Shown: positions 7,650-16,098 of the stretch, one piece after another
Numbering within the stretch: the first letter of the stretch is position 1
How the letters are laid out: every line of letters starts with the position of its first letter
Assembly (NCBI RefSeq): GCF_027923905.1
Contig: NZ_AP026966.1
Coordinates: 3,411,001 to 3,475,000, forward strand
Origin: Massilia varians
Lineage (GTDB): Bacteria > Pseudomonadota > Gammaproteobacteria > Burkholderiales > Burkholderiaceae_D
DNA: 64,000 bases
Reading direction: 5' to 3'
Notes under the pieces: model-generated
What the model was told of the DNA's origin: nothing
Databases searched by the model: none
Seen by the model: the letters and a program-made list of their open reading frames with translations, nothing else
Translations under genes and position numbers: made by a program

Positions 7650-8821
7650 CAGATCACCACGCCGCGCGGCACCGGAATGCCGTACAGCGAGCCGGCATAG
7701 GCCGCGTACACCGTATCGTCGACGTTGCAGGCATGGCCCATGGCCACCGACAGGTCGCGCCAGGTGCGCTGGATCGGGTTGGTGACGCGGCTGGCGTTGC
7801 CGCCGGCATGCTTGAACACCTCGGCGGCCGCCTCGGCGGCGCGGCGCACGGCGCGCACCTGGTTGACGCGCGCCTTGTACTTCATCTCGCGGGTCACCTT
7901 GCCGCCGGCCAGTACCAGCTTGTAGATCTCGCCGATCTCGTTCACCACGTGCTGGCAGGAAGCGTCGATGTCGGCCAGGGCCGCGCCCAGCGAGGCCATG
8001 TGGTACGGATTCTGGGTCTGCTTCACGCCCATCCGGCTGACCCGGCTGCCGGTATAGTCGGCGAAATGCTTGACCACGCCGGCGGCGATGCCCAGCGTCG
8101 CGGCCGAGATCGCACCCGGGAAGAACAGGTCGAACGGAATCCGGTACAGCGGGCTGTCCGGGCGATGGCGCGCCGCGTATTCGCAGTCGTTCAGGGCCTG
8201 CACGTCATAGGTGCGGTAGTCCGGCACGAACACGTCCTTGACCAGCACGTCCTTGCTGCCGGTGCCCTGCAGGCCCATCACGTTCCAGGAATCCTGCAGG
8301 ATCTCGTAATCGGCGCGCGGCAGCACGAAATGCATCAGCCGGGTGTATTCGCCGGCCGGGCCGCCGTCCTGCTCGGCCAGCACGCCCAGCACCGCCCAGG
8401 TGCAGTGGTCGGTGCCGGACGAGAACGGCCACTGCCCGTTCAGGATGTAGCCGCCCTCGACGCGGCGCGCGCGGCCGATCGGCGCGTAGGGTGAGGCGGT
8501 CCAGGTGTCGTGGTCCTCGCCCCAGACTTCTTCCTGCATGCGCGGGTCGCCCTGGCCGAACTGGAACGGGTGCACGCCGACCACCGAGCCGACCCAGCCC
8601 AGCGACGAGGCCCGGGAAGCCAGGTCGATCACGGTCTGGTAGAACTCGCGCGGGTCGGCCTCGAAGCCGCCGTACTGCCTGGGCTGCAGCATGCGCACCA
8701 GGCCGCTATCGCGGATCAGGCGCGCGCCTTCGTCCGTCACGCGGCCCAGTTCGATGCTGGGGACTTCCTGCTCGACGAAGCTGTCGATGTTGCCAATGAT
8801 GGTTTCTCGTACCGGATGCAT
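7649..8821 (-). CDS. Group D flavin-dependent aromatic monooxygenase (acyl-CoA dehydrogenase fold, HsaA-like)
   Basis: 390 residues. The fold is that of acyl-CoA dehydrogenase relatives that hydroxylate aromatic rings with reduced flavin (HsaA, HpaB-like, dibenzothiophene monooxygenase). Supporting segments are LASRASSLGWVGSVVGVH, GGYILNGQWPFSSGTDH and the C-terminal RRAAEAAAEVFKHAGGNA. The start at 8821 follows AAGGAG at good spacing; the frame extends further upstream without homology. Such enzymes need a separate flavin reductase, and none is visible nearby. It follows a BphC-type dioxygenase and a C-C hydrolase and is coupled to nadC, so it probably makes the catechol that BphC cleaves. 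Substrate is not determinable. Confidence 0.82.
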   Translation of the reverse strand: MHPVRETIIGNIDSFVEQEVPSIELGRVTDEGARLIRDSGLVRMLQPRQYGGFEADPREFYQTVIDLASRASSLGWVGSVVGVHPFQFGQGDPRMQEEVWGEDHDTWTASPYAPIGRARRVEGGYILNGQWPFSSGTDHCTWAVLGVLAEQDGGPAGEYTRLMHFVLPRADYEILQDSWNVMGLQGTGSKDVLVKDVFVPDYRTYDVQALNDCEYAARHRPDSPLYRIPFDLFFPGAISAATLGIAAGVVKHFADYTGSRVSRMGVKQTQNPYHMASLGAALADIDASCQHVVNEIGEIYKLVLAGGKVTREMKYKARVNQVRAVRRAAEAAAEVFKHAGGNASRVTNPIQRTWRDLSVAMGHACNVDDTVYAAYAGSLYGIPVPRGVVI

Positions 8822-8874
8822 GTTGCGCTCCTTGATTCTAGGTCTTGCGATAGGTGTGATGGGCGGGTCGGGCT

Positions 8875-9768
8875 TCACGCCTCGTCCAGCTTCAGGGCGG
8901 TCAGTTCCGCGTGCTGGCGGCGATGGCCCCAGCTGCTCGGCTTGTCGTAGGTGCGCGGCGTCCACAGGTCCGGGGCCACGTCCAGTCCGCCCCAGCCATA
9001 CTCGAGGCGGAAGCAGGACGGCGTGTACATGTAGAACGAGAACATCTGGTCGTTGCTGTGCTTGCCCAGGGTGGTCGTGATCGGAATCTCGCGCTGCAGG
9101 CAGATGTCGTGCGCGGTGCCGACGTCGTCGATCGCGTTCACCTCGATCATCAGGTGCAGGAAGGCCACCTCGCGGGTCGGCAGCGCGCTGATCGCCAGCG
9201 AGTGGTGGCGGCCGTTCAGGTGGTAGAAGTGCGCCACCAGCGGGCCGTCGCGCACCGTATCCGACGGGTAGAAACCCATCACGTCGCGGTAGAAACGGTC
9301 GCCTTCGTCCAGGTCCTTCACCGCCAGCACCACGTGGCCCAGGCCCTGGTCCGCGGTGCGAAAGCCCGAGATCGCGCGCCCCGGACGGAAGGCTGCCACG
9401 GTATGGTGCAGGCCCCAGCTCAGTTCATGGCGAAAGCCGGAAGGGTCCTTGAATCAGTAGAAGCCCTCGACCTTGCGCTCGGCGCATTCTTCCGGCGTGG
9501 CGCGGCAGGCCTCGATGACATGCGCGTTCACGCGCGCGGTCACCGCCCTGGCCGCGGCCTCGTCCTGCACGCTCCAGCCGATGTAGGCGACCGCATTGCG
9601 CTCGCCCGGGTGGATGACGATACGGTGGGCGACTTCGTCCAGGCGCAGGCGCACCGCGCCGTCCGGTCCGTGCCCGGCCGCCTGCAGGCCCAGCACTTCG
9701 GGGCCGAAACGTTCCCATTCCCGGTAGTCGGGGGAACGCACGCCCAGATAGGCAAGCGATTTGATCAT
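8875..9768 (-). pseudogene. BphC-type extradiol ring-cleavage dioxygenase interrupted by an in-frame TGA
   Basis: The two halves lie in one frame, 297 codons in all, the normal length of a two-domain vicinal-oxygen-chelate dioxygenase of the 2,3-dihydroxybiphenyl/HsaC type. The N-terminal domain (9768 to 9457) starts MIKSLAYLGVRSPD. A TGA at 9454-9456 stands where the family has tryptophan in GFYWFKDPSG, and reading continues as FKDPSGFRHELSWGLHH. The metal ligands are all in the C-terminal domain: His in LGHVVL, His in LHLMIEV and Glu in FRLEYGW. A TGG-to-TGA change would truncate the protein before its active site. It is either a true nonsense mutation or a base error. The neighbouring monooxygenase and hydrolase support a meta-cleavage route. 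Confidence 0.85.
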
Positions 9769-9852
9769 TCGCTGTCTCCTCGTTTTCTTGATTTCAGGTT
9801 CTGGAATATTCGTCCAGGCCGGACGCGGCGTCGCCCGGCCCTGCCGGCATGC

Positions 9853-10718
9853 TCAGGCGGCCTGGCGCACCGCGACCGGATTGCCTTCGATGAAGGAATC
9901 GATCACGCGGTTGAATTCGTCGGTGTGCTCGAGTTGGACCCAGTGACCGCAGCGGTTGACCAGGTAGACGCGCGAATTCGAGATCATGCGCGCCAGCACC
10001 AGGGCCGAATTGAAGTGCACGGTGCGGTCGTCGCGGCCGTGCATCAGCAGGGTCGGAGCGGTGATGGTGGGCACGCGCTGCGTGTCCAGTTTGACCATCG
10101 GCTTGCCGTGGCCGCTCTTCCAGCCTTCGATGTGGTCGGGGCGCGCCAGCGCCGCCTTGACGCGTTCGGCCAGCAGCTCGTCGGTCACGTGGCGGGTATC
10201 GAAGGCCATGCCTTCGACGAACTTGCGCATGGTCTCGATCGAGGGATTGAAATAGGCCGCCTCCAGCGCCTTGACGCCTTCGCTCAGGCCGGCCGGATCG
10301 AAGATGCCCGGCACGCCGGCCGAGGAACCCATGGTAATCAGGTGCGACACCAGTTCCGGACGCTCGTAGGCCAGGCGGATGCAGGACGAGCCGCCCATCG
10401 AGTTGCCCACGAAGGCGGCCTGGGTGAGCCCTAAGGCTTCGAGGAATTCGGCCAGGGCGCCGCTGTTGTCGCGCTTGTCGTAGGTGACGGCCTGCGACTT
10501 GCCCCAGCCGGGCAGGTCGACGGCCAGCACGCGGTACTTGCGCGCCAGGGTGGCGATGTTGGGGTTGTAGTTGCTCCAGGCCGAGGCGCCGGGCCGCCGC
10601 CGTGCACCAGCACCAGCGGATGTCCCTGCCCCGCCTCGTGATAGTGGATGTCCCAGTTCTTGGTCTTGATGCGCTTGCTAGTGTTTTCTTCGGTCACGAT
10701 CGCCACGTCTTCCTCCAT
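9853..10718 (-). pseudogene. Alpha/beta-fold C-C bond hydrolase (MhpC/BphD/HsaD-like), frameshifted
   Basis: The protein begins at 10718 (MEEDVAIVTEEN) and reads LVLVHGGGP, the oxyanion-hole motif, then loses frame near 10588 and resumes in the next frame as VLAVDLPGWGKSQ. One extra G in the GGCCCGG run would restore HGGGPGASAWSNYNPN, which is the family sequence, and give 288 residues. Downstream the nucleophile motif GNSMGGSS, the acid in LLMHGRDDRTV and the histidine in NRCGHWVQLEH are intact. These enzymes hydrolyse ring-fission products of extradiol dioxygenases. It is the first gene of the leftward operon. The break may be a homopolymer sequencing error. Confidence 0.85.
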
Positions 10719-10825
10719 TGAGCTTCAGATTCGGTTGCCTTCCGCGCGCCGGACAAGGGGTCCGCCGCGCAGTGGTCGAGACATATTAGCGGAATCTCCG
10801 TTCTAGAATCAACATTTTATTTTCG

Positions 10826-10854
10826 CAAAAGAAAAGGCCGGCGATTGCCGGCCT
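10826..10854 (-). terminator. Rho-independent terminator of the TetR gene
   Basis: On the minus strand AGGCCGGC, loop AATC and GCCGGCCT form an 8-base-pair perfect stem followed by TTTTCTTTT. It lies 35 bases beyond the TetR stop codon and separates it from the hydrolase operon that begins at 10718. Confidence 0.85.
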
Positions 10855-10888
10855 GGGAGGAGTCTGGAATGCGCGCGAGGCGCCGTAT

Positions 10889-11593
10889 TCACGCCTTGGC
10901 GTCTGCCGGTTCCTGCTTGCGCCGCTTGCGCGCCGCGCCGCCCAGGGCAGGCAACTGCGCCTGGGCCTGTTCGACCAGGTGCGCCAGGCTGGAGGCCAGC
11001 ATCGGCCGGAAGGCCTTGATCGTCTCGCCCGAGGCGCCGGCAATCGCGTTCCCGTCCTGCAGCGCCAGGGTAAAGCCGCTCAGGCGCTCGGGCAGGCCCG
11101 GGTCGTGGGCCAGCAGCGCTTGCGGCAGGGTCTTGCGCCACCAGGACGCGAATTCGGCGCGCTGTAATTGGCGGATGTGCAGGAAGCGCTCGCGCGCCAC
11201 CTGCTCGCGCACCGACTTTTCCACGCTCAGGATCACGCCCAGGCGCCAGAAGTCCGCGGCGTCGTACTGGCGCTCGGCGTCGACGGCGCCGAACAGGCGC
11301 GCGATGTGCTCGCCGAAGCTTTCCCCGGTGCGCGGCTGCAGGGTGCTGGCCACCTGGCTGTGCCAGCGCGCGTAACTGGTTTCGATCAGCGCCGCCAGCA
11401 GCAGGTCCTTGTTCTCGAAATGCCAGTACACGCTGCCCACCGGCAGCTCGGCCTTCTTGGCCACCTTGGCCATGGTGGCGCCGCTATAGCCCTCGTCGCG
11501 GATCACCTCGAATGCGGCATCGAGGATACGTTCGCGCGATGCGGCGCTGGTGCGGTGTTCTCCGGAACGGCGGGGACGGTCGATCATGGACAT
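10889..11593 (-). CDS. TetR/AcrR family transcriptional regulator
   Basis: About 234 residues. The N-terminal DNA-binding domain is plain: SRERILDAAFEVIRDEGYSG, then ATMAKVAKKAELPVGSVYWH and FENKDLLLAALI, the TetR helix-turn-helix and its linker. The rest is a helical ligand-binding domain with no further assignment. Start candidates are a GTG at 11605 and ATGs at 11593 and 11587; none has a good ribosome site, so the middle one is used. It is transcribed away from the decarboxylase operon across 262 bases and lies upstream of the meta-cleavage operon, so it probably represses both in the absence of an aromatic inducer. Confidence 0.9.
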   Translation of the reverse strand: MSMIDRPRRSGEHRTSAASRERILDAAFEVIRDEGYSGATMAKVAKKAELPVGSVYWHFENKDLLLAALIETSYARWHSQVASTLQPRTGESFGEHIARLFGAVDAERQYDAADFWRLGVILSVEKSVREQVARERFLHIRQLQRAEFASWWRKTLPQALLAHDPGLPERLSGFTLALQDGNAIAGASGETIKAFRPMLASSLAHLVEQAQAQLPALGGAARKRRKQEPADAKA

Positions 11594-11855
11594 AGGCGGT
11601 AGCACTCGGCTGACTGGAAAGAAAAAATGGTAACACGGGAGATTGCAAGATTACCACCGCAAAGGACGCTGCGAATGCCGCGCGCGCCGACTCGATGCCA
11701 CCAGCTATGCGGCTTTGCGCATGCTCGGCACGAGCCATGCGGCGCACGCATAGCTAAAATGACCGTTCCCGCGTTGTTCGCTTCCCCTCGATACCAAAAA
11801 ATAGCGTCATCCGGCGGCGCCTGCGCGTCCCACGTCCCACCCGTCAAGGAAACAC

Positions 11856-12842
11856 ATGAACAAACTGCAGCTCTCCGTGGCCATCGGCAATTACGACCGT
11901 TGCCGCCCCCTGATCGACGGCGCCGTCCAGATCGACGGCGTCGATCCCGTCTTCATGACGCTATCGCCCGAGGAGATCTTCTTCCGCGCCTTCCGCGCCG
12001 AGGAATTCGACATCTGCGAGCTGTCGCTCTCCAGTTCCACCGTCAAGGCCGCCGCCGGCACCCTGCCCTACGTCGGCGTGCCGGTGTTCCTGTCGCGCGC
12101 CTTCCGCCACACCGCGATCTACGTGCGCACCGACCGCATCAAGCGCCCCGAAGATCTGCGCGGCTGCCGCATCGGCCTGCCCGAGTACCAGCTCACCGCC
12201 AACGTCTGGGTACGCTCGATCCTGGAGGACGACTACGGCATCCTGCCCTCGGACGTGACCTGGGTGCGCGGCGGCATCTCGCATGCCGGCCGCCCGGAGA
12301 AGATCAAGCTGGCGCTGCCGCCGGACGTGCGCCTGATCGATGCGCCCGAGGGCGAGACCATTTCCAGCCTGCTGGCCAAGGGCGAGATCGACGCCTACGT
12401 GGCGCCGCGCGCACCCGATGTGGAGCCCGGCACGCCGAACATCGGCTGGCTGTTCTTGGACCCGGTGGCCGCCGCCAAGGACTACTTCCGCCGCACCCGC
12501 ATCTTCCCGATCATGCACATCCTGGGCGTGCGCCGTTCGCTGGCCGAGCAGCATCCCTGGCTGCCGGGCGCCGTGTTCAAGGCCTTCAACCAGTCCAAGC
12601 ACCTGGCGCTGGAGCACCTGGGCGAAACCTCGGCCACCAAGATCACCCTGCCCTTCGCCGAGGAGCGCCTGAAGGAAGCGCGCGAGCTGATGGGCGAGGA
12701 CTTCTGGTCCTACGGCATCGACGAGAACCGCCACGTGCTGGACAAATTCTTCGACCACCACCACCGCCAGGGACTGTCCTCGCGCCGCGTGACCCCGGAG
12801 GACCTGTTCCATCCGGGTACCTTCGAATCCTTCAAGCTCTGA
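11856..12842 (+). CDS. 4,5-dihydroxyphthalate decarboxylase-like protein (Pht5 / substrate-binding fold)
   Basis: 328 residues without a signal peptide, opening VAIGNYDRCRPLIDGAVQID, which is the hallmark start of the 4,5-dihydroxyphthalate decarboxylase family, whose fold resembles type-2 periplasmic binding proteins. Further family segments are EEIFFRAFRAEEFDICELS, FRHTAIYVRTD, GLPEYQLTANVWVRSIL and RIFPIMHILGVRR. The ATG follows AAGGAAAC. It heads the rightward operon with a gentisate-dioxygenase-like cupin, an FAH hydrolase and a reductase, so decarboxylation of a dihydroxylated aromatic acid is a sensible role. Many family members are annotated only as substrate-binding proteins, so the reaction is not proven. 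Confidence 0.75.
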   Translation: MNKLQLSVAIGNYDRCRPLIDGAVQIDGVDPVFMTLSPEEIFFRAFRAEEFDICELSLSSSTVKAAAGTLPYVGVPVFLSRAFRHTAIYVRTDRIKRPEDLRGCRIGLPEYQLTANVWVRSILEDDYGILPSDVTWVRGGISHAGRPEKIKLALPPDVRLIDAPEGETISSLLAKGEIDAYVAPRAPDVEPGTPNIGWLFLDPVAAAKDYFRRTRIFPIMHILGVRRSLAEQHPWLPGAVFKAFNQSKHLALEHLGETSATKITLPFAEERLKEARELMGEDFWSYGIDENRHVLDKFFDHHHRQGLSSRRVTPEDLFHPGTFESFKL

Positions 12843-12852
12843 GGAGCCAGGC

Positions 12853-13859
12853 ATGAGCGAATCGACCTTCAACCCTACCCGATCTGGCACGCGGCCCACC
12901 TCGCGCCGCTGTGGGACAGCCCGAACGCCCACAAGCCGCTGCCGCCCCCGGCCAGCGCCCACATCTGGCGCTGGACTGAAACCCGCCCGCTGGTCGACCT
13001 GGCTTTCAAGGAAACCTCGCCGGCGGCGGTGCAGCGGCGCGTGCTGCAGATGCTCAGCCCGCACGCCGCCTCGCTGGCCGACGAATTCACCTGCGGCAGC
13101 GTGCTGGCCGCGCTGCAGTGCCTGCTGCCGGGAGAAACCGCCCGCCCGCACCGCCATACCATGAACGCACTGCGCTTCCTGCTCGAAGGCGCCGGCGCCG
13201 TCACCCTGGTCGACGGCAAGGAATGCCCGATGGCCTTCGGCGACCTGGTGCTCACGCCCGGCATGTGCTGGCATGAGCACCGCCACGACGGCGAGGTGCC
13301 GGTGATCTGGCTCGATGTGCTCGACGTGCCGCTGCACCAGTACCTGGGCACCGTGGTGTTCCAGCCCGGCCCGATCGGAGAAGCGCCGATCACCATGCTT
13401 GACGCCTCCTTCATCGCGCCCGGCATCGTCCCGGAGCATATCCAGGGACGGCGCGACCACTCGCCGCTGTTCCGCTATCCGTATGCCGACGCGGTGCGCG
13501 CCCTGCAGCATGCGCCGCGCTCGCCCGACGGCGCGCGCCGGGTGCGCTACGTGAACCCGCTCGACGGCCAGGGAGCGATGCCGATGCTCGATACCGCCAT
13601 GCTGCAGCTCGACGCCGGCGTGCGGACTCTGCCGGTCCGCAGCACCGCCAACCTGGTGTGCACCGTGGTCGAAGGCCATGGCGAGACCCGGATCGGCGAA
13701 CAGCGCATCGCCTGGGGCCCGCGCGACACCTTCACCCTGCCCCAGCACAACTGGGCGTCGCACCACAGCGAAGACGGCGCGCGCCTGTTCGTCGTCTCCG
13801 ACGCCGACGTGCTGCGCCGCCTCGGCCTGCTGAAAGAAGAAATCCAGGCAAGCGCCTGA
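12853..13859 (+). pseudogene. Gentisate 1,2-dioxygenase-like cupin, frameshifted near its start
   Basis: Translation from the ATG at 12853 gives MSESTFNP and then leaves the coding frame. One more C in the run at about 12878-12880 would give MSESTFNPYPIWHAAHLAPL and join the frame that is coding to 13859, 335 residues in total, a normal length for a bicupin. The iron site PHRHTMNALRFLLEGAG and the second motif CWHEHRHDGEVPVIWLDVLD are typical of gentisate dioxygenases. Without the missing base an internal start at 13029 would lose about 59 residues. It lies 10 bases after the decarboxylase. This is either a homopolymer sequencing error or a recent mutation. Confidence 0.8.
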
Positions 13860-13884
13860 CACGTTTTACTGAGAAGAGATCACC

Positions 13885-14763
13885 ATGAAAATCTGCTGGT
13901 ACACCCAAGAACAACGCGAAGGAGCGCAGCTGGGCGCCGTCGTCGACGGCCGTGTCTACGACGTCAGCGCGGCCCTGCAGGCCCTGCCGCCGGCGCGCTA
14001 CCCGGCCCTGCATGGCGACCTGCTGCTGGCCAACCTCGACCTGATACGCGTCGCCATCAACCAGCTGCTCCCTGGCGCCGCTTCGATCCCGGCCGAGCGC
14101 GCGCGTTTCCTGAGCCCGGTGGCCAACCCGGGCAAGATCATCGGCGTGCCGGTGAACTATGCCGACCACGTGGCCGAGGCGAATGCCGACCAGGCCACCT
14201 TCACTGACCGCTACAAGGGCGAGGTGCGCGAACAGGGCCTGTTCCTGAAGGCGGCCAGCAGCCTGGTGGGCCCCAGCGAGGGCGTGGCCCTGCGCTTCCC
14301 GCAGCGCCTGTCGCACCACGAGATGGAACTCGGCGTCGTGATCGGCAAGACCGCCGCCAATGTCTCCGTCGACGAGGCCCTGGACTACGTGGCCGGCTAC
14401 GCGATCGCGCTCGACATGACCGTGCGCGGGCCGGAAGACCGCTCGCTGCGCAAGTCGGTCGACAGCTACGCGGTGCTCGGTCCCTGGCTGGTGACGGCCG
14501 ACGCGGTGGGCGACGCCCAGAAGCTCGACATCCGCCTGGCGGTGAACGGCGAAGTGCGCCAGCAGGCCAATACCGCCGAGATGATCATCGGGATCGCCGA
14601 GCAGATCGCCTGGGCCTCCAGCTACTACACCCTGTACCCGGGCGACATCATCATGAGCGGCACCTGCGCCGGCGTCGGCCAGGTACTCCCCGGCGACGTG
14701 ATGCAGTGCTTGATCGACGGCATCGGCGCGATGCGGGTCGACGTACGCGCCGCCCAGGACTGA
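13885..14763 (+). CDS. Fumarylacetoacetate hydrolase (FAH) family protein
   Basis: 292 residues. FAH-family enzymes hydrolyse or decarboxylate oxo-acid products of aromatic ring cleavage. The catalytic domain starts near residue 75 with NPGKIIGVPVNYADHVAEAN; the metal ligands are the two glutamates of HHEMELGVVIG and the aspartate of IALDMTVRGPEDRS, and the C-terminal LYPGDIIMSGTCAGVG is conserved. After a gentisate-type dioxygenase the expected role is fumarylpyruvate or maleylpyruvate hydrolase, giving pyruvate plus fumarate or maleate; this is inferred from context. GAGAAGAGA precedes the start, and the next gene begins 3 bases after its stop. Confidence 0.88.
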   Translation: MKICWYTQEQREGAQLGAVVDGRVYDVSAALQALPPARYPALHGDLLLANLDLIRVAINQLLPGAASIPAERARFLSPVANPGKIIGVPVNYADHVAEANADQATFTDRYKGEVREQGLFLKAASSLVGPSEGVALRFPQRLSHHEMELGVVIGKTAANVSVDEALDYVAGYAIALDMTVRGPEDRSLRKSVDSYAVLGPWLVTADAVGDAQKLDIRLAVNGEVRQQANTAEMIIGIAEQIAWASSYYTLYPGDIIMSGTCAGVGQVLPGDVMQCLIDGIGAMRVDVRAAQD

Positions 14764-14766
14764 GCC

Positions 14767-15735
14767 ATGAACGCGCCCCTTCCACAATCCGCCGCCCGGC
14801 TGCAGGTGCGCCTGCAGTCGGTCAGCTACGTCACCCGCGACATCCAGGTGTTCGAGTTCGTATCGACAAGCGGCGCCACGCTGCCGGCGACGACACCGGG
14901 CGCCCACGTCGACGTCCACCTGGGCAACGGCATCACCCGCTCCTACTCGTTGCTGCAGGCTGAAGGCTGTCCCGAGCGCTACCTGGTCGGCGTCAAGCGC
15001 GACCCCAACAGCCGCGGCGGCTCGCGCTACATGCACGAGCAGTTGCGCGTCGGAGTCTCGCTCGAACTGTCCGGGCCGCGCAACCACTTCCCGCTGGTGG
15101 AAGACGCCGCGCACACGGTCCTGATCGCCGGCGGCATCGGCATCACCCCGATCCTGTGCATGGCCGAGCGCCTGGAAGCGATCGGCGCGTCGTTCGAGCT
15201 GTGGTATGCCAGCCGCTCGCGCGACGACCTCGGCTTCCTGCCCGCCCTGGCGCGCTTCGGCGAGCGCGTGCGCCTGCACGTGGACGAGGAAGCGGGCACG
15301 GTGCTCGACCTGGGCGCCGTCGTCGCGGCGGCCCCGAGCGGCAGCCACTTCTACTGCTGCGGCCCGGCGCCGATGCTGGCCGCCTATGAAGCCGCCACCG
15401 CGGGGTGCGCGCCAGGCACCGTGCACCTGGAGCGCTTCGGCGCCAGTCAGCCGGTCGCGACTGGCGGCGACGGCTTCGTGGTGCAGCTGGCCAGGCGCGG
15501 CGTCGAGCTGCGCGTGCCGGCCGGCGCCACCATCCTGCAGGTGCTGAAGGAGAACGGCGTCGCGGTCGATTCGTCCTGCGAGGCCGGCATTTGCGGCTGC
15601 TGCGAGGTGGCCGTGCTCGAAGGCGAGGTGGACCACCGCGACGAAGTCCTCACCGCCTCCCAACGCGCGTCCAACACCTCGATGATGGTGTGCTGCTCGC
15701 GCGCCACGTGCGAGCGCCTGGTGCTCGACCTGTAA
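14767..15735 (+). CDS. Phthalate-dioxygenase-type reductase (FMN / NAD / [2Fe-2S] oxidoreductase)
   Basis: 322 residues in the order FMN domain (about 1-105, with RSYSLL), NAD domain (about 110-220, with VLIAGGIGITPILCMAERLE and HFYCCGPAPML) and C-terminal plant-type [2Fe-2S] ferredoxin (about 235-322, with CEAGICGCC and a distal cysteine in MVCCSRATC). This domain order is that of class IA reductases such as OphA1, VanB and Pdr, which pass electrons from NADH to a Rieske oxygenase. No Rieske oxygenase is encoded in the window, so the partner is elsewhere or has been lost. It is the last gene of the operon and a strong terminator follows. Confidence 0.92.
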   Translation: MNAPLPQSAARLQVRLQSVSYVTRDIQVFEFVSTSGATLPATTPGAHVDVHLGNGITRSYSLLQAEGCPERYLVGVKRDPNSRGGSRYMHEQLRVGVSLELSGPRNHFPLVEDAAHTVLIAGGIGITPILCMAERLEAIGASFELWYASRSRDDLGFLPALARFGERVRLHVDEEAGTVLDLGAVVAAAPSGSHFYCCGPAPMLAAYEAATAGCAPGTVHLERFGASQPVATGGDGFVVQLARRGVELRVPAGATILQVLKENGVAVDSSCEAGICGCCEVAVLEGEVDHRDEVLTASQRASNTSMMVCCSRATCERLVLDL

Positions 15736-15782
15736 TTCTCCCCGGCCGCCAGCGCGGCCACGACAAATGCAATTCCTCCTTT

Positions 15783-15808
15783 ACGCCGGGTTCGCCCGGC
15801 GTTTTTTT
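15783..15808 (+). terminator. Rho-independent terminator of the decarboxylase-reductase operon
   Basis: ACGCCGGG, loop TTCG, CCCGGCGT gives a perfect 8-base-pair stem with a stable tetraloop, followed by a run of seven T (the first pairing in the stem). It begins 48 bases after the reductase stop. Confidence 0.92.
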
Positions 15809-15851
15809 GTCCGCACGCTTCGCGTCCCTGTCCACGCCGCTGCCCGCACTT

Positions 15852-16020
15852 GTAGGGTGGGCGGCTCCACCGTTAACGGCAGTGGCTCGCCGTCGCCAGC
15901 GCCGCCCACGCGTTCAACCAGGCCATGATCGACCGCTTCGTCCATTCGCGGCCGCTTGAACGCGTGGGCGGCATCCGCGTCGCCACCGAGCCGAGTTCCG
16001 GGTGGAGCCGCCCACCCTAC
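15852..16020. repeat. Long imperfect palindrome (REP/MITE-like element), 169 bases
   Basis: The outer arms are perfect over 20 bases: GTAGGGTGGGCGGCTCCACC at 15852-15871 and its reverse complement at 16001-16020. A second nested pair is perfect over 17 bases: GCCGCCCACGCGTTCAA at 15901-15917 and its complement at 15956-15972. The segments between the arms are only partly complementary. There is no transposase frame inside. The element sits exactly between two convergent terminators. Elements beginning GTAGGGTGGGC are familiar as dispersed repeats in proteobacterial genomes; that this belongs to such a family is inference. Confidence 0.8.
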
Positions 16021-16040
16021 GAACGGCAATGCATCCGACA

Positions 16041-16072
16041 AAAGAAAAGGCCCGCTGCAAGCAGCGGGCCTT
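16041..16072 (-). terminator. Rho-independent terminator after the MHS-type transporter gene
   Basis: On the minus strand AAGGCCCGCTG and CAGCGGGCCTT form an 11-base-pair perfect stem around a four-base loop, followed by TTTTCTTTT. It lies 27 bases past the transporter stop. Confidence 0.9.
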
Positions 16073-16098
16073 CGGATACTACGCCAGGTTCAGGACGC

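Noticed and set aside
9454..9456. TGA as a selenocysteine or readthrough codon in the dioxygenase
   Set aside because: The position is a tryptophan in the family, not cysteine; no SECIS-like hairpin directly after it was recognised. A nonsense change or base error is simpler.
13732..15663. 643-codon antisense frame across FAH and reductase genes
   Set aside because: Both sense genes have strong domain evidence; this frame shows none.
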